A stretch of 64,000 nt of DNA. Source: Cellulosimicrobium sp. ES-005 (GTDB lineage: Bacteria; Actinomycetota; Actinomycetes; Actinomycetales; Cellulomonadaceae). Shown here one piece after another: positions 46,501-54,396 of the stretch. The notes below the pieces were generated by a model. That model was not told the DNA's origin. It saw nothing but the letters and a program-made list of their open reading frames with translations, and did no database searches. The stretch lies in the NCBI RefSeq assembly GCF_040448685.1, contig NZ_CP159290.1, positions 620,001 to 684,000 on the forward strand, read 5' to 3'. A program made the translations under genes and the position numbers. Position 1 is the first letter of the stretch. The number at the start of each line of letters is the position of its first letter.

Positions 46501-47712
46501 CTCGCCCGTGGCCGACAGGTCGTCGCGGTGGGGGACCCGCGCGCCGCCTCGACCGACACCGTGCGCGAGCTCGCCGAGCTGCTCCCGACGGTCGAGCTGC
46601 TCGCCGACGGCTCGCGGCGCGACCCCTTCGTCACGACCTTCCTCGCCGAGCACGGCTACGACGGCGTCCTGCGCCCCGCGCCCCTGCCGCGCGCCGAGGT
46701 CCTCGTCCAGCTCGACGTCGTCGACGGCGCCGGCATGCCCGACCCGGCGTCCGGCGCGGTCGAGAGCACCCAGGCCGAGGTCGACCGGGTCGTGGAGGTC
46801 GCCATCGAGCATGCGCTCACGCGGCCCGACGAGTCCCTCGCGATCGTCACCGTCACGCCCTTGCACGCCGACCGCATCCGCGACGCCCTCCTCGTCGAGG
46901 TGCGCCAGAACCCCGCGCTCGCCGGCTTCTTCTCCGGGGCGCGGGAAGAACCGGTGGTCGTCGCCGACGTCTCCAGCGTCGCCGGGCTCGTGCGCGACAC
47001 GATCGTCCTGTCCGTCGGGTTCGGCCGCACCCCGCACGGGCGCGTGCTCCACCGGTTCGGCATCCTCAACACCCCCGGCGCCGAGGCCATGCTGCTCGAC
47101 TCGGTCGGCGCGACCCGCCGCCGGCTCCACGTCGTGTCGTGCTTCACCGCGGGCGACCTCGACCCCGAGCGGCTGCGCGGCGCCGGTGCCCGGCTGCTCG
47201 CCGAGGTCCTCGACCTCGCCGAGCAGCGCAGCGGCGCGGCCGACCAGGTGACCCTCGGCAACGGCGTCGACCTCGGCGGCAGCCCCGACCGGCTCGTGCT
47301 CGACCTTGCCGAGCGCCTCTGGCGAGCCGGCCTCGTCGTCGAGACCGACTACGGCATCGGCGACGGCGACCGCATCCCGCTCGTCGTCGGCCACCCCGAC
47401 CTGCCCGGCGAGCTCCTCGTCGCCGTCCTCACCGACGACGCCGCCTACGTCGCCGAGCGCAGCGTGCGCGTGCGGGACCGGCAGGTGGCCGAACGCCTCG
47501 AGCGCATCGGGTGGACCGTCGCCCAGGTGTGGTCCGCCGCCGCGTTCCTCGACCCCGCCAAGGAGGCCGAGCGCATCCGGCGGGTCGTGCAGGCGGTGCG
47601 CGACGCGCGGCTGCCCGAGACGGGTGGTGTCGCGCAGACCGGCGGCGGCGACCGGATCGTGGTCGTGCCGGTGATCGACGACGACGAGCAGCACGGCGAC
47701 GACGACCTCTGA
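43588..47712 (+). CDS. large SF1 helicase-nuclease-like protein with eroded active sites
   Basis: A 1374-residue protein whose layout resembles large actinobacterial SF1 helicases with a C-terminal Vsr/MTES_1575-type nuclease. Every catalytic motif looks broken. Walker A (about 411-420) reads 'DAPAGSDVAGT' instead of GPPGTGKT, so the essential Lys is gone. Walker B (about 951) reads 'VVLDAIEHAP' where DEA is expected, and motif III 'VVAVGDPRAAS' lacks the Gln. Motif VI reads 'DSVGATRRRLHVVS' where family members have VAITRARRRL. The C-terminal domain (about 1250-1340) keeps 'RIGWTVAQVWSAAAFLDP' but the acidic residues of RIDLVV and VECDG are replaced ('RIPLVV', 'VLTDD'). The frame is intact over 4.1 kb, which argues for a selected, non-catalytic role. 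Confidence 0.8.
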   Translation: MNAAARTSSAARSVADPARLPATAPGETDQPSAEAADVTPPRPVLVPEPTTADLVDEAVARWRAGLVELAGGSSLADVSLLGDAVVDLTAAHPSGVAQLFAGRPTRLSNLFREGGSLPAARRRARAVVVRAAEHAQRYGVAPTYLAIGVATWTQSLSAPLAEDDVAALARVAGRAPATVVPSGDDDVVGPAAAGPGPGDATGEDGRAVSDERDGPDGAHVPDAGHRPPGAVEETEQEPTSRTVRAPVLLRPLTVTPRGDGETDYELTLEPTAEINPLLARTLRAHGALLDPVTLARSTFTGAGFDPGDATRRIAALGEAVLDDFDLTHRVLVGTFVHPGQVLVDDLDELAPALERHEVVAALAGDERSATALRTELPAPRVGDADPVHERGAGDLDPSQRHVVDVLASGSHLFVDAPAGSDVAGTLAAVVAEAAASGRHVLYVPGHRRAADALLARLDELGLGGLVLDIVPEPTWRETASHRLLSAMATEPEPGEDEDLARTRDALLGARARLAGYIEALHLVRDPWGVSAYDALQALARLTAERPAPDTRVRLTTEVVLGVGPQRERVAAELREAALLGAFTTRATSTPWYGAALTTPQEAHDALVRVERLRTHTLPQLRAQVEQVAQRTGLTPATTLRQWGDQLTMLGGMRGTLDVFQPLIFERTAQDMVEATATKQWRAERGIEMGWFARRRLHRQARDMVRPGVRVPDLHAALVEVQAQRAVWQEQCPRGGWPVLPEGLSAIEDTHEAVRIDVEELEPALDGTPGGRDLLDTPLDALAARLDALAEDAESLDSLPARTAILRRLTDLGLGELLADLAARRVEPDFVGPELELAWWSSVFEQVLAQDQALAGQDGAGLDALARRFRDLDRTHVASLAAPVRAAVREHLGTAMREHRDEAEDLFTELLEGRLVSLRETAEKHPAVLRRLRPVLVATPTLVPHLVPATRTVDLVVLDAIEHAPVELVLSALARGRQVVAVGDPRAASTDTVRELAELLPTVELLADGSRRDPFVTTFLAEHGYDGVLRPAPLPRAEVLVQLDVVDGAGMPDPASGAVESTQAEVDRVVEVAIEHALTRPDESLAIVTVTPLHADRIRDALLVEVRQNPALAGFFSGAREEPVVVADVSSVAGLVRDTIVLSVGFGRTPHGRVLHRFGILNTPGAEAMLLDSVGATRRRLHVVSCFTAGDLDPERLRGAGARLLAEVLDLAEQRSGAADQVTLGNGVDLGGSPDRLVLDLAERLWRAGLVVETDYGIGDGDRIPLVVGHPDLPGELLVAVLTDDAAYVAERSVRVRDRQVAERLERIGWTVAQVWSAAAFLDPAKEAERIRRVVQAVRDARLPETGGVAQTGGGDRIVVVPVIDDDEQHGDDDL

Positions 47713-48146
47713 CTTTCGGCCGACCCGTTCGGGGTCGTCACCGTGGGCGCGGGGACGGGGGAGCGACTGCCCGCCTGGTCGGGTTGGGTGCGGGGTGGGA
47801 GGCGGCGCCGGGTCTACCATCCGCCGCTCGTTCCTCGCGGCTCCCGCCAGGCCCGCCACGACCCGGCGCCGCCTCCCACCCCGCCACGTCGTCTCACCGT
47901 GGGCCGGTTGCTTGCGATCTCGTCGCTGAGCCGCCGCCGTCCGTCGCACCGTGGCCCTGGTGCGCGGGCCCGGCGTAGTCCGCGCTGTCGAGCACGCGTG
48001 CGACCACGGCCGCGTCGCCTGGGTCACGTCCTGGCGTCGTGCAGGTCACCCTGTCGCGGCTCCCGCGTGGGCTGTCCTCGCGTGTCTCAGTGGCCTGAGC
48101 AGGTGGTGGCTGACGTCGGGCGCTCCGGCGGTGCGACGATGGAGGC
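47713..48146. other. 434-base region with a large hairpin, no gene
   Basis: Apart from the 25-bp hairpin at 47790-47884, I see no supported gene or RNA. Short open frames on both strands have the composition of random GC-rich DNA. Confidence 0.45.
47790..47884 (+). terminator. perfect 25-bp hairpin after helicase-like gene
   Basis: Arms 47790-47814 and 47860-47884 (core GGGTGGGAGGCGGCGCCGGG) are exact complements around a 45-base loop that itself can form a GCCGC/GCGGC stem. It is the longest perfect stem in the window. Confidence 0.7.
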
Positions 48147-48386
48147 GTGAGCACCACGTCCGACCCGAGTCCTGACCGCCCGCACGACGTGCCCGACGGC
48201 GCGGTGCGGCGTCGGCGGCCGCGGCGGGCCGTGCGACGGGGGACGGAGAGCGAGGTCGTGTCCGGGGTGAGCGCCGACGAGCGGTCCGAGGGCTGGGGCG
48301 ACGAGGCGGCGCCCGGACGTGGGGGCCGGGGCGAGAACGACGACCGGCTGCTCGGGGACGTCCCGCCGCACTACGGGCGGCACTGA
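48147..48386 (+). CDS. small conserved actinobacterial protein, function unknown
   Basis: A 79-residue hydrophilic protein. An Arg-rich N-terminal half is followed by 'DERSEGWGDEA' and a C-terminal 'NDDRLLGDVPPHYG'. This pair of motifs (ERxxGWGD and DxRLLxDxPPHW/Y) is recurrent in short actinobacterial proteins of unknown function. It starts with GTG; a GGAGG box is too close to act normally. It is probably disordered. Confidence 0.7.
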   Translation: MSTTSDPSPDRPHDVPDGAVRRRRPRRAVRRGTESEVVSGVSADERSEGWGDEAAPGRGGRGENDDRLLGDVPPHYGRH

Positions 48387-48414
48387 CCGCGCGCTACCGA
48401 CCGCGCGCTGATGC

Positions 48415-48474
48415 GCCGAACCCGGGGTCGTTCCCCACTCTCGGCGTGAGGTGAGGAGCGACCCCGGGGTGGTC
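48415..48474. terminator. imperfect hairpin of the CCGAACCCGGGGTCGC family
   Basis: The left arm 48415-48434 matches the left arm at 34848-34867 at 19 of 20 bases. The right arm begins GGAGCGACCCCGGGG at 48455, but the outer part no longer pairs. It lies between the convergent small gene and mscL. Confidence 0.6.
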
Positions 48475-48520
48475 CGAGGGGCGCCGCGGCGCGTGGGGTC
48501 AGGTGGCGGTGGGGGCGTGC

Positions 48521-48988
48521 TCAGAGGTCGCGCGGCGGCGTCGGGCCGCCGGGTGCTCGGCCCGGGCCGCTGCCGGCCTGGGCGGCGAGGAGGTCGCGGA
48601 TCTCCTGGAGGACGCGCACGTCCTCCGCCGGTGCCTCGGGCTCGGGCTCGACGTCCTGCTTGCGACGCTCGGCGAGCTTGTTCATCGGGAGGACGATGAC
48701 GAAGTAGAGCGCGATCGCGATGATGAGGAACTGCAGGATCGCGTTGAGGATGCCGCCGACGGAGAGGACGGAGGCCTCGACGTCGCCGTGGGCTGGCCGC
48801 AGCGTGATGTCCCACAGGTTGGAGATGTCCGGCTTGCCGAAGATGGCGCCGATGATCGGGTTGATCAGGTAGGTGACGATCGCGTCGACGACCGAGGAGA
48901 ACGCCGCGCCGATGACGACGCCGACCGCCAGGTCGATCGCGTTGCCTCGGAGCACGAACTCCTTGAATCCCTGGAACACGCCCTTCAT
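48521..48988 (-). CDS. mscL: large-conductance mechanosensitive channel
   Basis: A 155-residue channel. 'GFKEFVLRGNAIDLAVGVVIGAAFSSVV' (split) is the N-terminal amphipathic helix and first membrane helix; 'AILQFLIIAIALYFVIVLPMNKL' (split) is the second. The C-terminal helix 'DVRVLQEIRDLLAAQ' is followed by a disordered Gly/Pro tail. It forms a pentamer that opens under membrane tension to release solutes during osmotic downshock. GAGAGGGAA precedes the ATG. Confidence 0.97.
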   Translation of the reverse strand: MKGVFQGFKEFVLRGNAIDLAVGVVIGAAFSSVVDAIVTYLINPIIGAIFGKPDISNLWDITLRPAHGDVEASVLSVGGILNAILQFLIIAIALYFVIVLPMNKLAERRKQDVEPEPEAPAEDVRVLQEIRDLLAAQAGSGPGRAPGGPTPPRDL

Positions 48989-49145
48989 GTGCTGCTTCCC
49001 TCTCCGGTCGGTGGTCCGCGTGGCGGCGGCGCCACGGCAGGTGCACGCGCGATCCTCCCAACGCGGGCGCCGCCCGGCAACGGCCTCGCCCGGCGGGTCG
49101 GGCACCGGTCGTCGGTTCACCCGTCGGTGCGACCGGGGCCGTCGG

Positions 49146-49874
49146 TCAGGGGACGAGGACGGCCGTGACGCTCGCCTGTCCGCTCACGGCGGCGAGGCGG
49201 ACGGCCTCCTCGGGACGCACGGCGACGAGCGTCACGACGTCCGTGCCCGACCCGCCCGTGCCGAGCAGCCCGCCCCCGTCGTCGGGCTCCGGTGCGGGCA
49301 CGACGACGGCCGCGCGGGCGAGGTAGGGATCCGCGGCCGGCGGCTGCTGTCCGTCGGTCGGCGCTTCGGCGAGCGCCGTCGTCAGCGCCTGGTCGCCGGC
49401 GGCGAGGAGGTCGACGCGGTCTCCCGGGCCGAGGAGGGCGGCGACACCGGGGTCGAGCCGGACGGGTGCGACGACCGTGCCCGCGGGGGCCGCGGCGGCG
49501 AGCTCGCCGCCGGCCACGAGCGCGTCCTGCAGCAGGGTGCCCGCGGGCAGGGCGACGGTCGCGCGGCGTCCGACCACGTCGTCGGGTCGGGCCGCGGAGC
49601 CCGCCGGGACGAGCTCCGCCGCCACGGGGTCCACGCGGAGGTCCGCGTCCGTCAGCACGGCGCCCGCGGGCACCTCGCGCGTCGTGACGACCGCCGGCGC
49701 GGTCGGTGGTGGGGGAGGGCGGAGCGCCCCGACGGCCACGGACGCCGCGACCCCGCAGCACAGCGCGGCCACGACGAAGCGGGAGCGCCACCACACCCCG
49801 CGCAGCAGCCGACGCCGCGCGGGCGAGCGGTCGGGTCGCGGGCGGGGATCCGGCGGGCGGGGGGAGCGCAGCAT
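49146..49874 (-). CDS. SAF-domain protein, CpaB/RcpC-like
   Basis: A 242-residue membrane-anchored protein. One N-terminal transmembrane helix ('SRFVVAALCCGVAASVAVGAL') is followed by a SAF domain ('VVTTREVPAGAVLTDADLRVD', split) and the RcpC-type region 'VGRRATVALPAGTLLQDALV' and 'LLGPGDRVDLLA'. CpaB proteins act in Flp/Tad pilus assembly, but no other pilus gene is nearby. Solitary SAF proteins are frequent in actinobacteria. Its role here is uncertain. Confidence 0.82.
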   Translation of the reverse strand: MLRSPRPPDPRPRPDRSPARRRLLRGVWWRSRFVVAALCCGVAASVAVGALRPPPPPTAPAVVTTREVPAGAVLTDADLRVDPVAAELVPAGSAARPDDVVGRRATVALPAGTLLQDALVAGGELAAAAPAGTVVAPVRLDPGVAALLGPGDRVDLLAAGDQALTTALAEAPTDGQQPPAADPYLARAAVVVPAPEPDDGGGLLGTGGSGTDVVTLVAVRPEEAVRLAAVSGQASVTAVLVP

Positions 49875-50032
49875 GGGCGCGACCGTAGCGGCGCGCGCGC
49901 CCGGGGCAGACGCGGGCCGGTCCGGCCCTGTGGACGGGGCGCGTGGTCGAAGCCCGCCGACGCCGCCCGGTGCGGGGTTGTGGTCGACCGCCGTCGTCCG
50001 GGGCGCCTCGGTCTGACGCCCCGGACGTCAGG

Positions 50033-50338
50033 TCAGGAGGACGCGGTCGAGCCGCTCGACGACGAGGTGCTGCTCGTGCCGCCGGACGCGCTGCTCGTGC
50101 CGGACGCCGCGGAGGAAGCGGCGGGCTTCGCGGCGGCCGGTGCCGTCGACGACTTCCCGCCCGAGCGCGAGTCCGTGCGGTAGAAGCCCGAGCCCTTGAA
50201 CGTCACACCGACGGAGGAGAACACCTTGCGCAGGCGCCCCGAGCACTCGGGGCACACCGTCAGGGCGTCGTCGCTGAACGACTGGTGGATGTCGAAGGCG
50301 TGACCGCAGGCGGTGCACGTGTACGCGTAGGTGGGCAC
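50033..50338 (-). CDS. FmdB-family zinc-ribbon regulatory protein
   Basis: A 101-residue protein. The first 45 residues form an FmdB zinc ribbon with two CxxC pairs ('YTCTACGHAF' and 'TVCPECSGRLRKVF'), followed by 'GVTFKGSGFYRTDSR'. The remaining 45 residues are a Ser/Ala/Gly-rich disordered tail. FmdB was named from a proposed regulator of formamidase, but the general role is unknown. GAGGAG lies just before the GTG. Its promoter carries a CIRCE element, so it may belong to the HrcA heat-shock regulon. Confidence 0.9.
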   Translation of the reverse strand: MPTYAYTCTACGHAFDIHQSFSDDALTVCPECSGRLRKVFSSVGVTFKGSGFYRTDSRSGGKSSTAPAAAKPAASSAASGTSSASGGTSSTSSSSGSTASS

Positions 50339-50430
50339 GGGTTCTCCTCGTTCACGAGACGGCCGTCGGGGCGGCCACCGGCAGGTCGGGATCGGGTCGG
50401 TCTCGGCCGGGTCGTCGGTGTCAACACCGC

Positions 50431-50457
50431 CTGGCACTCGAAACTTCCGAGTGCTAA
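50431..50457. promoter_or_regulatory. CIRCE element (HrcA operator)
   Basis: The consensus is TTAGCACTC-N9-GAGTGCTAA. Here 50431-50439 reads CTGGCACTC (two mismatches), the spacer is exactly nine bases, and 50449-50457 reads GAGTGCTAA (perfect). It immediately follows a minus-strand -10 box TATGAT (50462-50457) for the FmdB gene. Confidence 0.85.
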
Positions 50458-50462
50458 TCATA
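50457..50462 (-). promoter_or_regulatory. -10 box of FmdB promoter
   Basis: Minus-strand TATGAT overlaps the outer base of CIRCE, so the transcript starts inside the operator, as in groE promoters. The -35 box is weak. Confidence 0.55.
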
Positions 50463-50491
50463 CGCGGAGCGGCGCTCGCCCAGGGCCGGGG

Positions 50492-50497
50492 TAGTCT
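50492..50497 (+). promoter_or_regulatory. -10 box of leaderless acylase transcript
   Basis: TAGTCT lies seven bases before the GTG at 50505, with no Shine-Dalgarno between. Confidence 0.5.
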
Positions 50498-50504
50498 CGC
50501 ATCC

Positions 50505-53168
50505 GTGTCTGCGCACGAACCCGCCGAGGCCCCCGCCGGTGACGCCGTCCCCGGTACCGACCCCGCGAACCCCGTCGAGACCGCGGCCCCGCCCCGGCGT
50601 CGTCGGTCCGGCCGTCGGCGCGTCCTGATCGGCGTGGCCGTGCTGCTCGTCCTCGCGCTCGTCGCGGGGGCCGCGCTCGTCGTCGTCACCGTGCGCCGGC
50701 CGCTGCCGCAGACCTCCGGCCAGGTCGAGCTCCCCGGGCTCGACGCCCAGGTCACGGTGCTGCGCGACGCCCAGGGCGTGCCGCAGATCTACGCCGACAC
50801 CCCCGAGGACCTCTTCCGCGCCCAGGGCTACGTCCAGGCGCAGGACCGCTTCTTCGAGATGGACTACCGCCGGCACGTCACCGCGGGCCGGCTCGCGGAG
50901 CTCGTGGGCGACAACCCCGACGCGATCGCCGCCGACACCGTGACGCGGACCTTCGGCTGGCGGCAGGTCGCCGAGGAGGAGTGGGACGTCGTCTCGCCCG
51001 AGACGAAGGCGTACCTCCAGGCCTACGCCGAGGGCGTCAACGCGTACCTCGAGAACCGCAGCCCGTCCGAGATCGCGATCGAGTACACCGTGCTCGGCCT
51101 CCAGGTCGACGTCGCCCAGCCCGAGCCCTGGGACCCCGTCGACTCGCTCGCCTGGCTCAAGGCGATGGCGTGGGACCTGCGCGGCAACTACGACGACGAG
51201 CTGGAGCGCGCGCTCTCGTTCAGCACCCTCCAGGACACGGCCCGCGTCGCCGCGCTCTTCCCCGCCTACCCGTCCGAGGTCAACGCGCCGATCCTCGACC
51301 CCGGCGAGCTCGACAACCCCCAGCAGGTCGCGCTCGAGCTCGGCCCCGAGGCGCGCGCCGCGTACGGCTCGGACCACCTCCGGGGCGCGCTCGAGGCCGC
51401 CGACCGCGCGCTCGACGCCGTCCCCGTGCTCGTCGGGCGCGGCGAGGGCACGGGCTCCAACTCGTGGGTCGTCTCCGGCGAGCACACCGTCAGCGGAAAG
51501 CCGATCCTCGCGAACGACCCGCACCTCGCCCTCGGCGCCCCCGGGATCTGGGCCCAGGTCGGGCTGCACTGCAACGAGGTCGGGCCGCAGTGCGGGTTCG
51601 ACGTCGCGGGCTTCTCGTTCGCCGGCTTCCCCGGCGTCATCATCGGGCACAACGCGCAGCTCGCGTGGGGCCTGACGAACATGGGCGCCGACGTCACCGA
51701 CTTCTTCGTCGAGCGCGTGCGGGACGACACCTACCTGCGCGGTGACGACTGGGTGCCGCTCGAGACCCGGACCGAGACGCTGCACGTCGCCGGCGGCGAG
51801 GACGTCGAGCTCGAGATCCGCTCGACGCTCCACGGGCCGATCGTCTCCGAGGCGATCCCCGCGACCGAGTCCGCCGTCGACACCCCCGCCCTGGACACCC
51901 GCCTGGGCGAGTACGCCGTCTCGCTCCAGTGGACCGCGCTCGAGCCGGGCCGCACCGCCGACGCCGTCTTCGCGTTCAACCTCGCCCAGGACGCCGACGA
52001 CATGCAGGCCGCCGCGGCGCTCTTCGAGGTGCCCGCGCAGAACATCGTCTTCGCGACGGCGGACGGCCACATCGGCTACCAGGCACCCGGGAAGATCCCC
52101 GTCCGCCAGGCGGTGCCCGACGCCGAGGTGCCCTCCGACGGCACGTGGCCGCGCGACGGCTCCGACGAGCGCTACGACTGGCAGGGCTACGTCCCGAGCG
52201 AGCAGATGCCGCGCGTCGTCGACCCGACCGAGGGGTTCGTCGTCGCCGCCAACCAGGCGGTGCTGCCCGCCGGCGTCGCGCCGTTCCTCACCACCGACTG
52301 GGACTACGGCTACCGCTCGCAGCGCATCCGCCAACTCCTCGAGGCCGAGATCTCCGCCGGACGACCCGTCGACGTCGACACGATGAACGAGATCCAGACC
52401 GACGACCGCAGCCCCTACGCCGAGGTGCTCGTGCCGCTCCTGCTCGACCAGGAGATCGACGACGGCTTCGCCGCCGAGGGCCAGGCGCTCCTCGCGGACT
52501 GGGACTACCGGACCGACACCGACTCCGCCGCGGCCGCCTACTTCGCCGCCGTCTGGCGCAACCTGCTCCAGCTCACCTTCTGGGACGACCTGCCCGAGTC
52601 GGCGCGCCCGAACGGCGGGAGCCGCTGGCTCGCGGTCGTGCAGAACCTCCTCGAGAACCCGACAGACCCGTTCTGGGACGACCGTCAGACCGTGAGCGTC
52701 GTGGAGACGCGCGACGAGGTCCTCACGCAGGCGCTCGTGTCCGCGCGCCTCGACCTGACCGTCGAGCAGAGCAAGCAGCCCTCCGACTGGGCCTGGGGCA
52801 AGCTCCACGTGCTCGCGCTGGAGCACCCGATCCTCGGCGGCGAGTCCATCCCCGGCCCCGTCCGCAACTGGGTCAACCCCGACCCCGTCGGCATGCCCGG
52901 CGGCTCCTCGATCGTCAACGCCACCGCGTGGGACGCGGCCTCCGGGTCGTTCGACGTGACGGCCGGCCCGTCGATGCGGATGGTCGTCGACCTCGACGAC
53001 CTCGACCGCTCCACCTGGGTCACCGTCACGGGCACGTCCGGCCACCCCGCGTCCCAGCACTACGCGGACCAGCTCAAGACCTGGGCCCGGGGCGAGACCT
53101 ACGACTGGCCGTTCTCCACCCAGGCCGTCGCCGACGCGAGCAAGGACGAGCTGACCCTCGTTCCCTAG
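50505..53168 (+). CDS. penicillin acylase family N-terminal-nucleophile hydrolase
   Basis: An 887-residue precursor. A cytoplasmic N-terminus is followed by a membrane anchor ('VLIGVAVLLVLALVAGAALVVV', split), then the alpha chain ('VTVLRDAQGVPQIYADTPEDLFRAQGYVQAQDRFFEMDYRRH', split). Autocleavage exposes the beta-chain N-terminal Ser in 'RGEGTGSNSWVVSGEHT' near residue 322; 'PILANDPHLALGAPGIW' holds the conserved NDPH. 'GFSFAGFPGVIIGHNAQLAWGLTN' follows. These enzymes hydrolyse amide bonds of acylated amines or quorum-sensing lactones. The substrate is not known. It is divergent from the FmdB gene. Confidence 0.93.
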   Translation: MSAHEPAEAPAGDAVPGTDPANPVETAAPPRRRRSGRRRVLIGVAVLLVLALVAGAALVVVTVRRPLPQTSGQVELPGLDAQVTVLRDAQGVPQIYADTPEDLFRAQGYVQAQDRFFEMDYRRHVTAGRLAELVGDNPDAIAADTVTRTFGWRQVAEEEWDVVSPETKAYLQAYAEGVNAYLENRSPSEIAIEYTVLGLQVDVAQPEPWDPVDSLAWLKAMAWDLRGNYDDELERALSFSTLQDTARVAALFPAYPSEVNAPILDPGELDNPQQVALELGPEARAAYGSDHLRGALEAADRALDAVPVLVGRGEGTGSNSWVVSGEHTVSGKPILANDPHLALGAPGIWAQVGLHCNEVGPQCGFDVAGFSFAGFPGVIIGHNAQLAWGLTNMGADVTDFFVERVRDDTYLRGDDWVPLETRTETLHVAGGEDVELEIRSTLHGPIVSEAIPATESAVDTPALDTRLGEYAVSLQWTALEPGRTADAVFAFNLAQDADDMQAAAALFEVPAQNIVFATADGHIGYQAPGKIPVRQAVPDAEVPSDGTWPRDGSDERYDWQGYVPSEQMPRVVDPTEGFVVAANQAVLPAGVAPFLTTDWDYGYRSQRIRQLLEAEISAGRPVDVDTMNEIQTDDRSPYAEVLVPLLLDQEIDDGFAAEGQALLADWDYRTDTDSAAAAYFAAVWRNLLQLTFWDDLPESARPNGGSRWLAVVQNLLENPTDPFWDDRQTVSVVETRDEVLTQALVSARLDLTVEQSKQPSDWAWGKLHVLALEHPILGGESIPGPVRNWVNPDPVGMPGGSSIVNATAWDAASGSFDVTAGPSMRMVVDLDDLDRSTWVTVTGTSGHPASQHYADQLKTWARGETYDWPFSTQAVADASKDELTLVP

Positions 53169-53259
53169 TCCCGGGTTCGGTTCACGGCCCGCGGGGTCGG
53201 GTCCGCTGGTCGGGTCTGGTCCCCGCGGGGTGGGGTCTACTCCCCGCTGGGTCGGGTCC

Positions 53260-53372
53260 GCGGTGGGGTCGGACCGTGTGCTGGGACTGGCGCACCGTCA
53301 CCCTGGTCATTCGGGCGGGGGGTTCTAGGAGTGCGCCTCTGACGTCCTGCGCACACGGTCCGACCCCACCGC
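53260..53372. repeat. perfect 21-bp inverted repeat with 71-base loop
   Basis: GCGGTGGGGTCGGACCGTGTG at 53260-53280 is exactly complementary to 53352-53372. It follows tandem GTCGGGTCC-type repeats and may be the acylase terminator. Confidence 0.65.
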
Positions 53373-53470
53373 TCGTCCTGTCCGTCACCGCACGACCCGC
53401 GGCCCGGGTCCGGCGGTCACGCTCGGCCCGGGCGCGCTGCCGTGCCACCGATGGCGGGACGGCCCCGGCC

Positions 53471-53526
53471 GAGATGCGAGAAGTTGCCCCTCCGGGCCCC
53501 GTACCAGGGGCCACTTCTCGCATCTC
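53471..53526. terminator. 21-bp hairpin before 5-formyl-THF cyclo-ligase end
   Basis: Arms 53471-53491 and 53506-53526 (core GAGATGCGAGAAGT) match at 20 of 21 positions with a 14-base loop. Confidence 0.65.
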
Positions 53527-53662
53527 GTCACCACGCGCGCCCCGTGGCGACGGAGCGGCAGCCCGAGCGGTCACCCACGTCAGCCCGACCGCGCGGGCGG
53601 CGGGTCTGTACCGACCGAACCAGCCCGACCGCGGGGTCGTGGAGCCGGCCCGGGCGGCGGGG

Positions 53663-54295
53663 CTACGGGAGCCAGCGCCAGCCGAGGGGGGTCGCGACGG
53701 CGTCGACGGTCTTGTCGTGGGGCTCGACCGGGAGCGGGCGGTCGGAGGCGTCGTAGACCTCCTCGGGGAAGACGACGGCGACGACCTTGGTCCCGGGGCG
53801 CAGGTGCTCGAGCGCGCGGTCGTACCAGCCGCCGCCCTGGCCGAGCCGGACGCCGCGCGAGTCGACGGCGAGCGCGGGGGCGACGACGACGTCGGCCTGG
53901 GCGATGGCCTCGGCGCCGAGCGACGGGGTGCCGGGTTCGGGGGGTCGGCCGGGGGCGCGGACCTGGAGGTCGGCCGGGCCGTCGTACAGGGCCCAGTCGC
54001 GCTGCAGGCCGGCGCCGAGCACAGGCAGCAGGACGCGCACGCCGCGCGCGGAGAGGCGTTCGAGCATCTCCGTGGTGCCGGGCTCGGCGGGCCGGGCGGC
54101 GTAGGTCGCGACGCACGTGGCGGCGGCGACCTCGGGGATGGTCTCCACGACGTCGGCGATCGCGGCGGCCGCTTCCTTGCGGAGCCGCTCGGACCGCGCC
54201 TGGCGGTTGGTGCGGATGGCCTTGCGGAGGATCTCCTTCGCGTCCTCGGCTTCGATGCTTCCGTGCAGGGGGTACGGCTGGACCGGGCCACTCAT
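53663..54295 (-). CDS. 5-formyltetrahydrofolate cyclo-ligase
   Basis: A 210-residue enzyme that uses ATP to convert 5-formyl-THF to 5,10-methenyl-THF. Landmarks are 'AKEILRKAIRTNRQARS', 'VATYAARPAEPGTTEML', 'VVVAPALAVDSRGVRLGQGGGWYDRAL' (split), which holds the ATP-binding GxGGGxYD, and 'PVEPHDKTVDAVATPLGW' at the C-terminus. Length and motifs are complete. Confidence 0.95.
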   Translation of the reverse strand: MSGPVQPYPLHGSIEAEDAKEILRKAIRTNRQARSERLRKEAAAAIADVVETIPEVAAATCVATYAARPAEPGTTEMLERLSARGVRVLLPVLGAGLQRDWALYDGPADLQVRAPGRPPEPGTPSLGAEAIAQADVVVAPALAVDSRGVRLGQGGGWYDRALEHLRPGTKVVAVVFPEEVYDASDRPLPVEPHDKTVDAVATPLGWRWLP

Positions 54296-54396
54296 GTCCC
54301 TATTGTCACCCGGCTCGGGGTTCCTCGCGGACGCAGCGCGGGTGACCTTCGGCCCTGGTGGTCCGGATCGGGTTCCTTCGACGGGTCTCGGGTGCC

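Larger units (their letters stand above)
53169..53662. other. 494-base convergent region with two long hairpins
   Basis: No gene is supported. The first 90 bases are degenerate tandem repeats of GGGGTCGGGTCCGC type. Two separate hairpins follow (53260-53372 and 53471-53526). The rest is plain GC-rich DNA. Confidence 0.55.

Noticed and set aside
47790-47884. A CRISPR-like or transposon inverted repeat
   Set aside because: There are only two arms, no direct-repeat array, no transposase and no target-site duplication.
42948-47978. 1676-codon plus-strand open frame
   Set aside because: It is an alternate frame of the helicase-like gene; Arg/Pro/Ala composition and no domain.
49146-49874. A Tad/Flp pilus locus
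   Set aside because: The SAF/CpaB-like gene stands alone, with no TadA, CpaF, TadB, TadC or pilin genes nearby.
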